In this document: positions 46,291-59,189 of the stretch, one piece after another | Numbering within the stretch: the stretch's first letter is position 1 | Layout: each line of letters opens with the position of its first letter | Notes under the pieces: model-generated | What the model saw: the letters and a program-made list of their open reading frames with translations, nothing else | Told to the model about the DNA's origin: nothing | Database searches by the model: none | Program-made: the position numbers and the translations under genes | NCBI GenBank assembly: GCA_900073065.1 | Contig: FJOG01000025.1 | Coordinates: 434,001 to 498,000 of the forward strand | Origin: Phialocephala subalpina | Taxonomy: Eukaryota; Ascomycota; Leotiomycetes; Helotiales; Mollisiaceae | Reading direction: 5' to 3' | Length of the DNA stretch: 64,000 bases

Positions 46291-49200
46291 AGTTCTGATT
46301 CTTCAAAATGCTAATCCAAGTTGTGTCGAAGGCGAGCTCCTCGCAGATTGTTGTGCCTTTTTCCAGTGATGAGCGCCTGTGTTTACTTGGCTTGCATTTG
46401 ATATCCGGAGTTGTTACTTCATGTTTGGAAAAGATTTCGCTCCATTTTTCAAGCAAGCAGGCTCTTATTCGAATTGCCCAGTACCTCCACAATTAGTGCA
46501 TGTCGTTTGTTTGTTTCCGGGCATCATACTTCTCAAGGCAATACCTATGTGGAAATTTCAATCTATCATGCTCGCACTTCTTTGCAATTTTCAACTTTTT
46601 CAAACAACTTCAAAGTATCTCGCACAAAGCGTACCAAGCTGTCATCGAGGCACCATATCACAACTATCAACACCTGTGCAAGGACAGGTAAAATTCCTTC
46701 GTCTACTACTTTTACTGCTCTCGGTCTGCTTTATTCTCGTCCGATTTTGTCCCCCTCCACCTCCGTAGACTTGACAGCATGTGTGACCTTGACAATAGTA
46801 GCGAGTCTTAGACAGTGCGATGTGAGGCCTATTGCGCCTCCAGTTACTGCGAAAGAGGAGTGCCCACTGGGCCTTGGTGGTGAGACCAAGGTCTACGAAG
46901 CTCTGTGCACTCATGATGTCGCCATTGATTAATGGTACGAAAGGCGCCTTGATCTCGTTACAGAGGGCTTGGTTGCACTTTTTCGTACTAGTCAATGTCG
47001 CACGAGAGGGTTCAAAATCAGGTGAGCGGAGCGCTGCGCTAAGAACAAAAATGTGCGCTCTCAGTCCTGACTCATTAGTTGCGGGCAGAAAGCAAGTGAA
47101 TGAAGCTGTGACACAATGATTTTGTTCGGGGAAGGTAGATTCACCAGCAAGTGCTGGCTTGAAATATGTGCTCAAAGGATCGATGTCACTTTCTGCCACT
47201 TATGGCGGATTAAGACCTTCCTCTTTCGAGCAAACTGTCCGTAGTTCAGATTGCAAAAAGAATGCTGGCAAACATAGGATCAGTAACCTCGTTGTTGTCA
47301 ACCTCCATCTCATCTTCGTTATTGACTACATTCGAATGGCCCAGCTCAAATGTAGGGTCCGAGCAACTCCCTCTCCTCTCTTGCCATAGTAGTTGCCATA
47401 TGAGCGTCTGACAGGACTCGGCGCCGCATGCGAACATCCCCAATTAGTGTGGTAGCCTATTCGATGAGGTACACGAATCGGTTTACGAAGTTCTTTGCTT
47501 TGAAGAAGAAGCTACCAGTCCATGATATAATACTCCTCAATAGGCCTACTAATGGAGCCCATGGACCTCAAGAGCCTATAACATGCATGTTCTGTTCACC
47601 ATTGTCAGCTATAGCGAAGTAAACAACGACTCGCCGTGCCGAAGTGTATCACAAGCATGACAATCCTTTCTCTCCCAAGCGAGAAAGAATAGGCGAAGAT
47701 GGTACAAGAAGGACCGCTCGAATCTTCATTAGGTCATCCATATGCCCAGACGTCCTTCTCGCTAAAGCTCTATTGTCCCAAAAATCTCGGACATCCAAAA
47801 AGTTTGTTGAACGTCTAGTCGCGATATTAGTGCCCTCACCTTGATGGAGGTTGGAAAGCGTTTCAACGCCCTCCTCTTCACCACACCGCAACTATAAAGA
47901 CAGGCCACTGCCCGAGCGATCAAAAGTTTTGTGAGGATTGTCCGATCCTCAGACTGCAAGGGCTAGATGATTTGAATTTTTGTCGTTGAGATATTGATGA
48001 AATGGACTCAATCTTGTGGTCGAGCTCGAGGCCTGTCGCGTGGTAGACACATGTTCCGTTCACTTTCGAGCCTTCGTATTATGCTCTCGCAATTCGAATT
48101 TCTCAATTTTTAGCCTGGATCAGTGACGATAATGTTACAGTCAAGTGGCTTAGCCTTGAATGGTCATTGTGGCCTACAGACACGATCAAGCTTGGAATCA
48201 AGTACAGAACAGCTTTGATGTGACGGTTCAGGTACGAATTTTTTACCTCAGAAGACCTAGTGTTGATACGGAGAACCGGATTGCCATTCTACGTGATGTT
48301 GGGTTTCGATTCTGAGATCTTCAGGGGAAGGACCTTGAAGGCGCAGGTATCTCTATTCGAAGGGCCGACGTTGGTGAACGCTCCTTCTTAGAACATCGAG
48401 CCCGAGAAATTCACCCGCTCTGTCCTCCCATACGCACACGAGTGCGCTTGCGCCCTCACCCCATTTCGTGCAACGCTTGGTGAGGTAAGTCACGAACTCG
48501 AAAGTGACGAATCGCAACAAAGCTTTCCGGGAAGGTGGTTGGTTTGCACATCATCCTACCTCTGAGTCGTCAACTTCGCCTTGCACCTCGGAACCTCTTG
48601 ATCGTCGTATTTAAGGAGGCCAGGTGAGCCTTTTTTTCTTGCTCTCACCCATTTTTCACTACATCTAGCAGCAATTGTGCGAGCCATCATGAATTTAGGT
48701 GTCAGATGCTAGCAAAACATTGTCATAGTGAGACAGATGGTGACGAGCCTGAATTCGGCCTGGTGGCACCAACATCGACCCCTTCCCTTCTGGCAACATC
48801 CTAACAGCAACTCCCCCGACCACTGACCCAAAATTAGAATCGCAACACGCCGATAATATTTCTCGACTGATCACAGCGCTTTTATCCTCGGCATTTTCCC
48901 TAGTGGCGGATCACCATGTGTGCACACTTGCGGGTACCTCCTCCGCGCTTTCTTCGAAACTTTGCTTCATCATGCTAGCTCTATCCTTCTGCACCAGCAA
49001 ACTCCCATCCTGCTGACTAGAAGAAATGCGTGGCTACGCGAGGTCGGCGCATGTCTTGTTCTAAATGCTCCCCCCCTTTACTCTCGCTTAGGATTGGAGT
49101 AAGCTTTCGAGAGCGACAGAGAAGCTTCATCTGAGCAAGCAATCTAGAGATGGTCGCATCGCGATGATGATGGAATTCATAAAAACAGCAGGTACGACTC

Positions 49201-49326
49201 AGGTGTTGATGGCCCCACAACCAGCTAGCTCCTCGCATGTGAGTCAAATCACCCACGAACTACCTTCCAGTCCCATGTAAATTTAAATAAACACTTCTTA
49301 TTCTACGCAACACTAGGACTATTGGT

Positions 49327-49407
49327 GCTCGGAGGCCGTACCTTACTCCGAGCAGGGCCCCCGCAGTCTGATCGCCTCTTTAAAAACCCGGGTCGCTCCC
49401 GGGGTTT
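49327..49407. other. Two adjacent hairpins in a non-coding stretch
   Basis: The first is a perfect 8-bp inverted repeat, GCTCGGAG (49327-49334) with CTCCGAGC (49346-49353) and an 11-nt loop. The second pairs AAACCCGGG (49384-49392) with CCCGGGGTTT (49398-49407), leaving a 5-nt loop and one bulged G. They could be part of a structured RNA or a chance GC-rich feature. Confidence 0.45.
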
Positions 49408-52400
49408 CTAAAAACTGCCATGGTACCTCTGCCAGTAGCTGGGTTTTGCTTCTCTTTTCTATTGTTGTAGGATCTTTTTGGGAGGACAATTCTTTTTTTG
49501 CTGCATGTTTTTGAAGTTTTGGGAAGGAGCTAAGCGAGCATGGAGGTGGGGAAGGGGGGCAGATTGAGTTGGGCATAGTGCAGTGCTTAAACATCGATGC
49601 ATCTCATTCACTTGAAGAACATGAGAAGAGAGACGTCAAGAAGTATTAAGGACGAGCATAAGTAATGTGTGTAGATGAAAAGATTTGTGGTAAGATTCAT
49701 ATGTGAGCTCAAGTTCGAACATCGAAGCAGCCGCCTGGGCTTGAAGTACCTACCTACACTTGCTCACCTGCAAGAATTATTGTTGTATGGGAACCTCAGA
49801 TGATATGATAGCATAAGTTTGTGCTTTTGATCAGTTAGTACCCCTAATAGATGCATCTGGGTACCATGAAGTGAAGAAGGAAGCAGAAGGCATCACGTGA
49901 TGCATTTTTCTTCTTAACTTTCCAGGATAGGGCGCAACAGCAAGGCAAGAAGTGGACCGAGGTCAAATCTTGAAGTCTATAGTTTATAAACAGTTGAGTT
50001 TCAAGACCAAAGAGTCAGGAAGCAGCCGGAATTCTTCAAGTCCTTTCATCCTAATCCCTTCAGTTCAGCTATTATATACTGCTTGCTATCTTACAAAGCT
50101 TTCGATACAGTAAAGCAGAACAAAATACAGGCAGAAAACATTTCGGCAGTACGATTGAAATGCAGCGCATATTTATAGCAGTGATGTGGAAGGATTGCCT
50201 CCAAGTTTATCATGGCACGGAAACATACATGTGGCTCTTGCTACCAACCACTTAGAACTGCAATATCTGAAGAGTGCTGCTGTCCAAAGGTGCTCCATAC
50301 TATTCACTTCGGGCCCGCCAATTCGAAAAAGTTGTCGATACGGCCCCGAGCTCTCTCGTGCAGATTTGCGCTCGCCGAGATCTTAGCTCCGAAGTTTCTC
50401 AACACCAAGAATCACCAAGACCACCACACACATTTAATCTCGCTTCTTCGTACTCTAGGCTGAACACAGCCAACTTTGCCAACACAGCCACGCCATGCTC
50501 ATCCAACAAAAAAAATGAAGGTTCTCGTCGTCCCAAAGGTCAAAGGGTCAAATGGTCAACCGTAATTTTTACTCAACCTCGTCGTACCCCGAATACGGAA
50601 ACGAATGCGCTTGCACGCTGTTTGGCTGCGCCCAGCGCATGCGTATAATTCGGATGAAACCCCACCCGACCCAAAGAGAAGGAAGCAAGACACCATGGGA
50701 TACGGTTGAGTCAGGCATCCCATATGCGAAGTATTCGGATGGCGTCGTATACTAGACCCGAGATATGCATCTGTCTTGTGCAGTGCGCAATCAATCTGCC
50801 TTCCGCACATGCGTATTCACTCACAAGGGATTCCGGTAGATTCGCAACGCCGTTTACCGTTCGTAGTTTCGCAATGTTTCTTGACCCGGCGATTCCGTGC
50901 ATTTGGTATCGTCGTATCTTCGTGGAGCTTGTCGGTGCGGTCGAAGTCCCGATGTTGCATTGTCCATTTGACCGTTGATCATACGACAAACATTCCATAC
51001 CTTCAAGCCCATGGCATGCGGTACACGGCAGCTTTATGTATTTTCATAAGCTCGCAGCTGGATCCGAAGATTCCGAGATAGCGCACATCTTCTTGCCTTG
51101 TTTAGTTGGCAGATGCGCTATCACCCCGCATTTTGTACCCCCACTTCGCTGCTGGGGAGGACCAACACAAAAGACAGGACCTGACAGGAACGGAGAGCTC
51201 GGCGGATGAATAATTACGCAGATACGAAACTCCCGCGACGAGACGAACCGCCCCGCGATGTTTCGTGCGTGAATAGTTGAGTGGATTCGGACTCTTTGAG
51301 CTTGGTTCACGATATCAGGCTGATTTGGACGATGGGGGACAATAAGTCACTGGACTTTGCTTATTCATTGCTTCGTGCGACTTAAGGCCTGCAGATGAAA
51401 GTCTTGCCGGGTACCGGTTAAGGTTGGGAAGAGGATTTTGAATGCTTACTGTCACACAAAACCCATCAATCCATCACCATTCGCCCCCTCGGAATAATGA
51501 CCGAGTGATACAAGACGCGGATGCCACGTCTGATCGAGAGTGAGGCTGAAGCCTCGGAACCGAATATCTTCCTCTCGGTATGGTCTTCCGTGCCGAGCGG
51601 CTCTCGTCAGACTGTCGCACGATAGACGCCTTGTGCTTATGACTAGTTGTCGTTCTGCTGGGCACCAAGAGATCGAAGGAAATCATCGTACAGCTTCCAA
51701 TGACAAAGAACCAACCCTCAAAATGGCACAATGTTTTCTGGCGGCCACCAGAATCAGCACCATTCCATCCCGAAGCCACGGGAGTAAGAAACGTGACGGG
51801 ATATGTTCCAAATATCAGATGTGAGAACTTTATTACTCCTCCAGAATCTAAAGTGATTTGCTGGGACCACAATGTCAGAAATCTGGGGGCCAACGAACTC
51901 CTTGACTCGAGATGACAAACCACGTTCTGGCCAACTCGGTCTGACTCTGACTTGATCGAGATCTCGAAATGGACAAACAAGAGTGAGATTCAAACTAAAC
52001 ATTCTTCAAACAGCAATCCGAACTAGAGGACTTGCTTCCCCTGCTATGATGCTCGCACAATTCAACGAATTAGGAAATAGTGAGAACTTTCTCTTCACTA
52101 CTCATGCCCAAGGGAGCAAGTTTTGCGCGTCATCCCCGGTTGACCTGACTGTGTTCGGACATTAAGAGTCGTTGTAGAGGTGACTTTTCGGTGACTTTCA
52201 AGTACCACATCAAAGAAATTGTTGGACCGTACCGTTCTCATCTCATCCCCTCTTTTCACTTCCAATATTCTCTGGACGAACCTTCTGATATAAGTAAGCT
52301 TTGAAGCTGACCGACTCCACAACTCTACTCAGCGTCATCCCAAAGTCCAAGACACAAATCCAAGACACAAGTCCAAAATGTTTTCCCAAATCAACAACCG

Positions 52401-52742
52401 TCTCCGATCGCGGTTGACTTCATCCGTAGACCGACCGCATTCCAAATGTAGCAGAAAGTACTCAAGTAGAGAAAAAGTCGAGTGGAATTCCCCTAGGCGG
52501 ACGTGTAGGGCTTAGTAAGGACCCGAGATTTGATGCGTGAGACGAAACGTGCTTGCCCGTGGCGCGGATGAACCTCCAACTCCGCACGGCTCGTTCAGTT
52601 TCAAGGAGACGAACTGTGAGTCTGTGACCCCAACAACCAAGATTTGAAAAAAGAAAAAAGTCCTTCATGATTGGGAAGAAAAGAAGATCGACAATCTTAC
52701 ATTAGATATAAGAGTCTAGATCCTGTCAAGAATCAAGACTTC

Positions 52743-52931
52743 CTAGATCTGAGGATCATCGCCGTCGAAGTTGAGAAAGCAAACCCATGCAGCCTTGTGG
52801 CACCTCCACGCCACATTTTTAGCGATCTTCTTGCAGTCGAGCACTTGTGAGTGAGCGTCGGACTGGGAACCAGTTATCACGCATTTCCCGTATGACAAGG
52901 TCCAACAGTCGTATTCTCTCTTTGGCCATTG
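52743..52931 (-). CDS. Possible exon of a small cysteine-rich protein
   Basis: The frame reads KREYDCWTLSYGKC, DCKKIAKNVAWRCHK and ends FDGDDPQI before its stop. It has five cysteines in about 45 residues but no ATG and no signal peptide, so it could only be a downstream exon. An upstream signal-peptide exon was sought and not found. No family recognised. Confidence 0.2.
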   Translation of the reverse strand, partial: QWPKREYDCWTLSYGKCVITGSQSDAHSQVLDCKKIAKNVAWRCHKAAWVCFLNFDGDDPQI

Positions 52932-54477
52932 GCTCACAGCACTCGCGCGATTGAAGATTCAACGGTATCTTCAAAGCGCCTCGCAAGCCTCGAGCTCCCT
53001 TGCAAGCTCGTGCTATTGCAATTACGCACTAGCCTGACCTCGCCGTACACATGTCCCATTCGCATTCGATGCAGATTCGCAGAAGCTCCCCCAGCAGGAA
53101 AATGCTTGAGTGGGTGAGGTGAGGTGAGGTGACTGAGCACTCAGCATCCACGCGATAGCTGATCCTCAGACAAAAATCAGAACCCAATATCTTAATCAAG
53201 CAATTGCCAGACTTGGCACGCTGCACCCCAGCTCAATTTGACTCTGTGGGTCTGGGGTTCGTTTGAGCTGAGAACCTTTGTCATGTCCACGGAGAAGAAA
53301 ATAGATATGCTTCCGCCGACTCGGGCTCGGTATGACCTGGCTATCCGACCCTGCGACTCTGACCCGCGCAAACGGACGAATTGGATGTTTCTGATCTGCG
53401 TGTCGCGATGAAGTCTGCCGCCGAGCTGGCAACCTGGCTTGTGATGGCTTGGAATCATTTTTAGGGAGGAACTTTGATTGTTCCGAGGTCATGGCTTGGA
53501 ATCATGATATTAGGGTGATGGCTGAGTCGAAGGAACGCGAACATAAAGTGTGCAGTAGCGAATCCGAGACGTCGGTTGTTTGTTTGATTTGATAGGACAC
53601 AGTGGAAGGGGCTTCGTAATCCGGGCATGAGTCGATATGATTTGATCTGATTAATTCCTTGGATCAAAGTGCTATATCTGATTCTGGACATCACTACGCC
53701 GTGCAAGAACATCGCATAAGCTATCCTCCATGAGTAAGCTCCATCTCATTTGCGGCTAAAGAAACCAGATTCCTCGTCGGCATTTGGGACAATCAACGCG
53801 GTATTTGGTGGGATGATTGATAACCTCCGGAGAAGTGTGTGGTTGTGTGCAGATGTCGAGCAAGGTTGGAACTCGGTATCGACTGCCGATTTGCTTTTTT
53901 GGCTGCCCTCCTCTGCAACTCTCGTAAGGAGTGAGTAATCAAATGATAGGATCACTGTAGAGATGTATGTAATCAGGTTCCAGACTGCGTGGCGATTACT
54001 TGGTGTGCTTTGTGCATGCTGGCTTGGCAGTAGTGGAGCGGGGTTTGGTTGCTTATGTAGAGTGCGCATAAAATCCGCAGGAGGCATCCAATGAGTTTGG
54101 AGATAGCCCCGCAGGAGCAGTTGTCCGTCAAAAGATCCAAGCTGTGAATTAGAGTTGAGATGCATCCATACCTTTCAGGTGAAGTCTCGCGAAGTCAAGA
54201 ATGGGGTTGAGAGGTGAAGTGAAGTTTGACTGGTCAATATCTTGATTGACTTTTCCTCCCATCCCTGATCCAAAGTCCAAACGCCTTACCTCATGGCACC
54301 CAGTCTCTCATGAACGAACGACCTGTTTCAACCTTCTATAGATACAATCCTGATCAGGATGGTGTATTAACAAGAATGGGAATCATCAAAATCATTAACC
54401 GCTCCAAAAACCACAAATGCGCCGCCCAGCCATTTTCTCGCAAAGTTACGTTTTGTTCGCATGACTCCTGGGTGCTT

Positions 54478-55747
54478 TTATGCTGCCATTCCCATTTGAC
54501 ACTCGTAGTCCCCTGTGAACATGATGCTGTCCATTTGATCCGACAAATTAAATCCAGTATTGCAATCTAGCATGCCAGGTCTGATCGTCCCGTCTGCAAA
54601 GTTTAATCCATCATTCATCTGCATCGCCTTAACCGTCTCGGGGTCGAATCCTCGTGTCAAGGGTGACGATCGTGGGATGTTTTGAAGTTGTTGCTGCTGT
54701 CTCATGTAGTGTGCGGTCAGGTCAAGCGCGTGCGCTGGACCCAAGAAATCATCTGCGCCTGACCATGGTGAAAAAGGTGAAGCATTGCGGAACATTGGTG
54801 ACTCTGTCTGGAAATCGGTGTAGATGGGCGAAGGGAGGGAACCGTTCGTGTCGAGAGAAGGACGAGATGATTGATACGAGATGTCCTCGTCAAAGGATGG
54901 ACGTTGCGCAATGTTTAGAGGCGCTGGCTTGATCTGAGGTTGAATCTTTGCCGCCTGCTGTTGCATATACATCCTCTTATTGTAGTCTTGAGAAAGGTTC
55001 GAGTGGTCGCTTTCACTGCTGCTCGCTCTGTCTGTCCGATGAAGTCCTGGCGAATGCGACGAATCTTCCGAGTATTTCCTGCTCCCTGCGTCCTCTGATG
55101 CCATCTCTGATCGCGCCGCTGTCAACTGAGCCTGCAGCTCAGCAAAGTCTTGCTCTCCTTCTGGGAATGCGTATGGAAGATCTGGGGAGGGTCGAATGCA
55201 GCCAAGCTTCGAAGCTATGTCGTGAATTACAGGCTGCCCTCTGTCGTTCAACTCGGGGTCGCCCAATTCCCATGATTCTCCATTTCGTACCATCGTATAA
55301 AGCTTTTGGACTGTTGCAATGAGGGCATATTGGGTGTTCTCCAAAACTTCGGCGTACCTGAGGAGTATAAGTAATTGACTAAGTGGAACATTCAAAACAA
55401 CTTACCCTCGAGGTAATTGTTTGAACTCGGTCTTCTTTCTGCTGCCAGCTGTGCAAACTAATCCATCATCTTTACATCTCTTGCAAGGCGATTCGCCATC
55501 ACACTGTGGTGGTCAGCAAGGTAGAAATATGTGGAAGCAGCTAGTGTACCTTGGTCTTCTTCATCCTACATCTTTCACATGCCTTCCATACTCTCTTATG
55601 TCTTCCATCTAACACCACAGCAGTATGCTCGTGTGATGGTGTAGATCTTTTCGAAGTTCGGTTTAATGATTTGCTAGGTTTTGAAAGTTGCTTCTTCGAG
55701 ATATGGGACTTGTGGTCCTCCATAGGAGGGGTTGGTAGACCGGACAT
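54478..55747 (-). CDS. Zn2Cys6 transcription factor
   Basis: Exons 55747-55550, 55503-55406 and 55357-54478, with 46- and 48-nt introns, give 391 residues. The binuclear zinc cluster is complete after splicing: Cys57, 60, 67, 73, 76 and 83 (CERCRMKKTK, CDGESPCKRCKDDGLVC), with intron 1 falling between Lys66 and Cys67. A basic linker (GSRKKTEFKQLPRGYAEV) leads to a conserved helical stretch (NTQYALIATVQKLYTMVRNG), possibly for dimerisation. A motif NDRGQPVIHDIASKLGCIRP follows, then a Gln/Ser/Pro-rich probable activation region. It lacks the large middle homology region of many Zn2Cys6 regulators. The linker resembles a conserved Pezizomycotina subgroup that may include development regulators; that is recall, not proof. 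Nuclear, DNA-binding. Confidence 0.9.
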
Positions 55748-57376
55748 GTTTGAAGATAGAATTCGAAAGTATGGTGGGATAAGCGAGGCTGAAGTATCAG
55801 GACTTCAGAAGAATATATATTAAGCTTCAGAAACCGGTGGATGCCCTGATTATGTGACGGTGCTGAATCACGAACTCAGTCAAGGATGGTCGGGATATCT
55901 GTTATGTCCGAGCCTTCTCCTATGAACGCCGTGCCGTGGGAAACTGCTGACTTCACAGGACCCTGACGATCAACTTGAATGGAAGCTAGTTCCGAGAGCG
56001 GAAATAAATGCGGTGTGGGCAAGGTGCGTGTGTTGGTGTATAATGCACACTCAGGTGTGTGAGTGTTCTGGAGGACGGTGATAGGATGGAGTGTTGTGAA
56101 GTGCAGCTCGAGTTGGGTAGGTTCCAACAAACAGAAATCGGGACGGACTATGGAGCCTTATATTTAAATGCATCATGAGGAGTCAGGAAGTGGATTGACG
56201 TGGTCTTGTATTTCATTCAACAGTAGGCTATGGCCCGAGTGCTTGGAGAACGCGAGGTGCTAGCTGCTCGGAAAGGGAACTTTTGCTTACGCCGATATAC
56301 GGCAGCCGGTACAGACCAAAACCATCCGGCCATAAATTATGAAATGGTTGAAATTGGCGGGGCCAAGGGTAAACGCCGAATCTGCGAGCATGCATGGACA
56401 AGGTTGCGAAGCCGCTCGCGCGCTCGAACAGCGACAGCGAAACCTTGACAGGGCGTGGGGCATAGGAGCGAGACGAGACTGAGCTCTTACAGACTCGCAC
56501 TTAAGGTTAGCCCCCTATGACATGATGCTGGCTATCGTCTGGTCTGCTGTTCCTCTTGCATTCTTGAACGGAGTTCCTGGTACACGCTGGGTTTTTGGTG
56601 GGGATTTGAGTTCTTGGATTTTAGTCTCGTTCGTTCGGCCGAGTCTTCACCTCTTGGGATAGGAACTTGTCCCGGGAGGGATTCCACTCGCTCTGGCTGT
56701 GAACTTGCTAGCTGTGAGCTTAAATGATAAGATCCTGAAAGAGGAAACATGAAGCGCAGGGGCGTCTGTTTCCAGCCTCGTGATGTATGTGGCTCACTGC
56801 ATATGGGGCTCACTAAGTGGTAGTATCCCTCGAGTTGACCAGCGAGGTCGGAAAAAGAGAAGTGCGAACACCAGAAATGCTTGGTTGAAAGCTACGAACA
56901 GAACAGGATTGGCTCCTTTCCTTTCAATTTTGGGCTTCGAGACTCCCAAGAACCGCTTTGATGAAGAAAAAGTAGTGGCTGGATGCGTTGTACTAAGCAC
57001 TATCCAGTCATTGTATCACGCATATTAAGCTTCATGTTCATTATTATCTGGGATGCATGCAGGTGATTCGACATCTGGCAGATTAGTCGCAATCCCAAGA
57101 ACCAATACCATTTGAACAGTAAGCAACTTACCGTGCTTACTGTATGTATGGCACGGTCGCAACTAGAATCAATCGCGGTAAACATCCAAACAGGAGACCC
57201 CGAATTCTCACTCGAGTAAGGGATATTGTGGCCCTCGGGATCCCATATCATCTGAGCATTTCATCTTGAAGATTATAATTGTCATTTCCAATCAATGCAA
57301 GATCTTCCTTGCTGGTCTGTAATCAAAACTTCCAGACAGGGCTGAACTGCACCTCGGTCGGCAATCGGCACATTGG

Positions 57377-57670
57377 TCATCCCAGGAAACCCACAAACAC
57401 AACCTCCGCCGTTGATGACGGAGCGGAAGCGCTCGAAAAAGAACCCCTAGCACGGCTATAGCGGCGGACTTTGAGCAAGTCCCGCACCCGTCGACGCTCA
57501 ACCAGATCTGTGGAATCGGGAAGTATCGAAGCCTCGAAGGCTACTGAAGCCAAGTACCTTCGATGAGGGTTATGGAGCTGGAACCAACACGTATCATGGA
57601 TCCACCTCCACAAGGAGCCTCCTTTAGATATCGACGGTCTGGCGCAAGATGATGCCAGGTTTCCCTCCAA
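57377..57670 (-). CDS. Possible coding exon, unknown protein
   Basis: The open frame includes SKGGSLWRWIHDTCWF and RRRVRDLLKVRRYSR. It has no ATG and would have to be a downstream exon, perhaps of the frame at 57927-58223 on the same strand. No family recognised. Confidence 0.18.
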   Translation of the reverse strand: MEGNLASSCARPSISKGGSLWRWIHDTCWFQLHNPHRRYLASVAFEASILPDSTDLVERRRVRDLLKVRRYSRARGSFSSASAPSSTAEVVFVGFLG

Positions 57671-57926
57671 GAGGCTTTAGAATTTCATCCCAATGCCTGG
57701 CAAGCGGGAGCATTAGCAATTCCCAGGGCTCTGGACCTGTCTGTGGGACTTTTTGACGATGCTATAGGTATGGTTTTGGACCCATGAGGTAGGTGGCTCC
57801 CGGTTTCCTCCTCAACCATTGTGTCTGAATGGTAACACCAGGAACGAGGCTGGCAGACGAGCAGACGATGTCTCGAAGTTCTCGTCGATCATTTGAAGAT
57901 GCACCCGGTCCAAGTGCTACGCTTCC

Positions 57927-58223
57927 TTAACTGTTCTGGAAAACATGGAGCCCCTGGTGAGGCATATTCTGATCGCGGGCGGCGATAAGATGTGCCCAAA
58001 GCTTTTCTAGGGGCCTCGACGCCTCATCAAACGGAAGATCCAACGAGCCGTACCCGTCCCCTTCAATCCAATCGAAACCTATTCTCCTGCCTCCGGACGC
58101 GTAGTCACGCGCCGCAGCATACATATCTTTAGCTGCAGCGTCTTGTTTTCTTCTTTGAGGACCTTGGCTTGACTGGGTTGTCAAGCTGATACCCTGCGCC
58201 CAGATGCCAATTTGATTATCCAT
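57927..58223 (-). CDS. Hypothetical protein, 98 residues
   Basis: An ATG with fair context (ACGATGG) opens MDNQIGIWAQGISLTTQ and continues with a charged, soluble-looking sequence (GGRRIGFDWIEGDGYGSLDL). No domain is recognised. It may continue through an intron from a GTTAAG site at its end. Confidence 0.3.
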   Translation of the reverse strand: MDNQIGIWAQGISLTTQSSQGPQRRKQDAAAKDMYAAARDYASGGRRIGFDWIEGDGYGSLDLPFDEASRPLEKLWAHLIAARDQNMPHQGLHVFQNS

Positions 58224-58817
58224 CGTCGTATTCCCGTATTGCGAAAAGAGGCCTAGGCGCCGAGATCAAAAGGCTGGCCGTGCCCTGTCTACGCCCCTCA
58301 CGAAATCTTCGTCTTCGTCTTCTTCGTGCTTCAGGGACAAGAGTTCACCGGGAGTTTCCGCGGGATTCGTCAACAAAATGCCTCAGATCATCATGCAGTT
58401 CCCTAAACAAAGGCATCAGCTGGACCTGAACAAGCATTTTGGACGACAAATGCGGGCTTCAAATCTCCTGATATTGGTTTCGACGAGGAAAGTCGGCCGT
58501 CGGCTCTGCCTCAACGCCGAGCCAAGCCATTTAGAGTATTTTCAGCCACTGAACGAGGGTTGCTGCCGGCCGGATGTGGTGTGGGCGCTCGGCTTCGGAG
58601 CGCATGTGGCTGTTTTGCTTGCATAAATGTGCACAAAATAAGGATGCTTGGCATATCTTTACCTTTTCTCATCCTCCGAAATACCATGCGATTCCCCGTT
58701 CCCCGCAATGCACTTCTCTGCAATGTTGTCTTGGACGTTCTCGATGTCCCAAGACCTTACTGTTGCTAACATTTGACAGCACAATCATCCATTGTTTCTT
58801 GGGATATCACCATCATC

Positions 58818-59189
58818 ATGCCATCCGGCATTTGCATGAATTCAGTACCGGCAGCGGCCCCACCAGAGGATATTCTCGAAAACCCCCATTTCAGCCTCGT
58901 GGAGCCTAGCACGGAACATCCCAGAAGAAAAAACTTTTCAGAAGAACTTTTACGACCATTAGAATTTCCAATGGTACAAGTGAGGCAGGCGGGAGCTGCT
59001 TTCTTTGAGCCCCTTATAACCTCGGCATTGGCTCTTTGGTGGATGCGAGGTGTGCATTACATTTTATTTGCTTCGGCCGAGAAACGGCGATGCGAAGTGG
59101 ATCACGCAGCAGCCTGCATCTGGTGCATCTCTTATCATCGACCTCGAACCTTTTTTCTTCGGGTTTGCTTTTTTCGAGTTCTGTTTTGA
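58818..59189 (+). CDS. Hypothetical small protein
   Basis: An ATG-initiated frame of 123 residues starts MPSGICMNSVPAAAPPEDIL, followed by a Glu/Pro-rich part and a hydrophobic stretch (FFEPLITSALALWWM). The tail looks unlike coding sequence, so an intron or chance frame is likely. No family recognised. Confidence 0.22.
   Translation: MPSGICMNSVPAAAPPEDILENPHFSLVEPSTEHPRRKNFSEELLRPLEFPMVQVRQAGAAFFEPLITSALALWWMRGVHYILFASAEKRRCEVDHAAACIWCISYHRPRTFFLRVCFFRVLF

Larger units (their letters stand above)
46291..54477. other. Gene-poor 8.2-kb stretch
   Basis: No conserved protein domain, tRNA or transposon terminus was recognised in over 8 kb. Weak candidates are a minus-strand frame group at 46642-47440, an ATG-initiated 67-codon frame at 50552-50755, a 46-codon frame at 52378 and a cysteine-containing minus-strand frame at 52743-52937. 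Paired hairpins at 49327-49407 are listed separately. A short GAGGT repeat lies near 53117-53131. Confidence 0.35.

Noticed and set aside
53117..53131. Repeated GAGGT units
   Set aside because: Only about three copies; too short to be a telomeric or satellite array.
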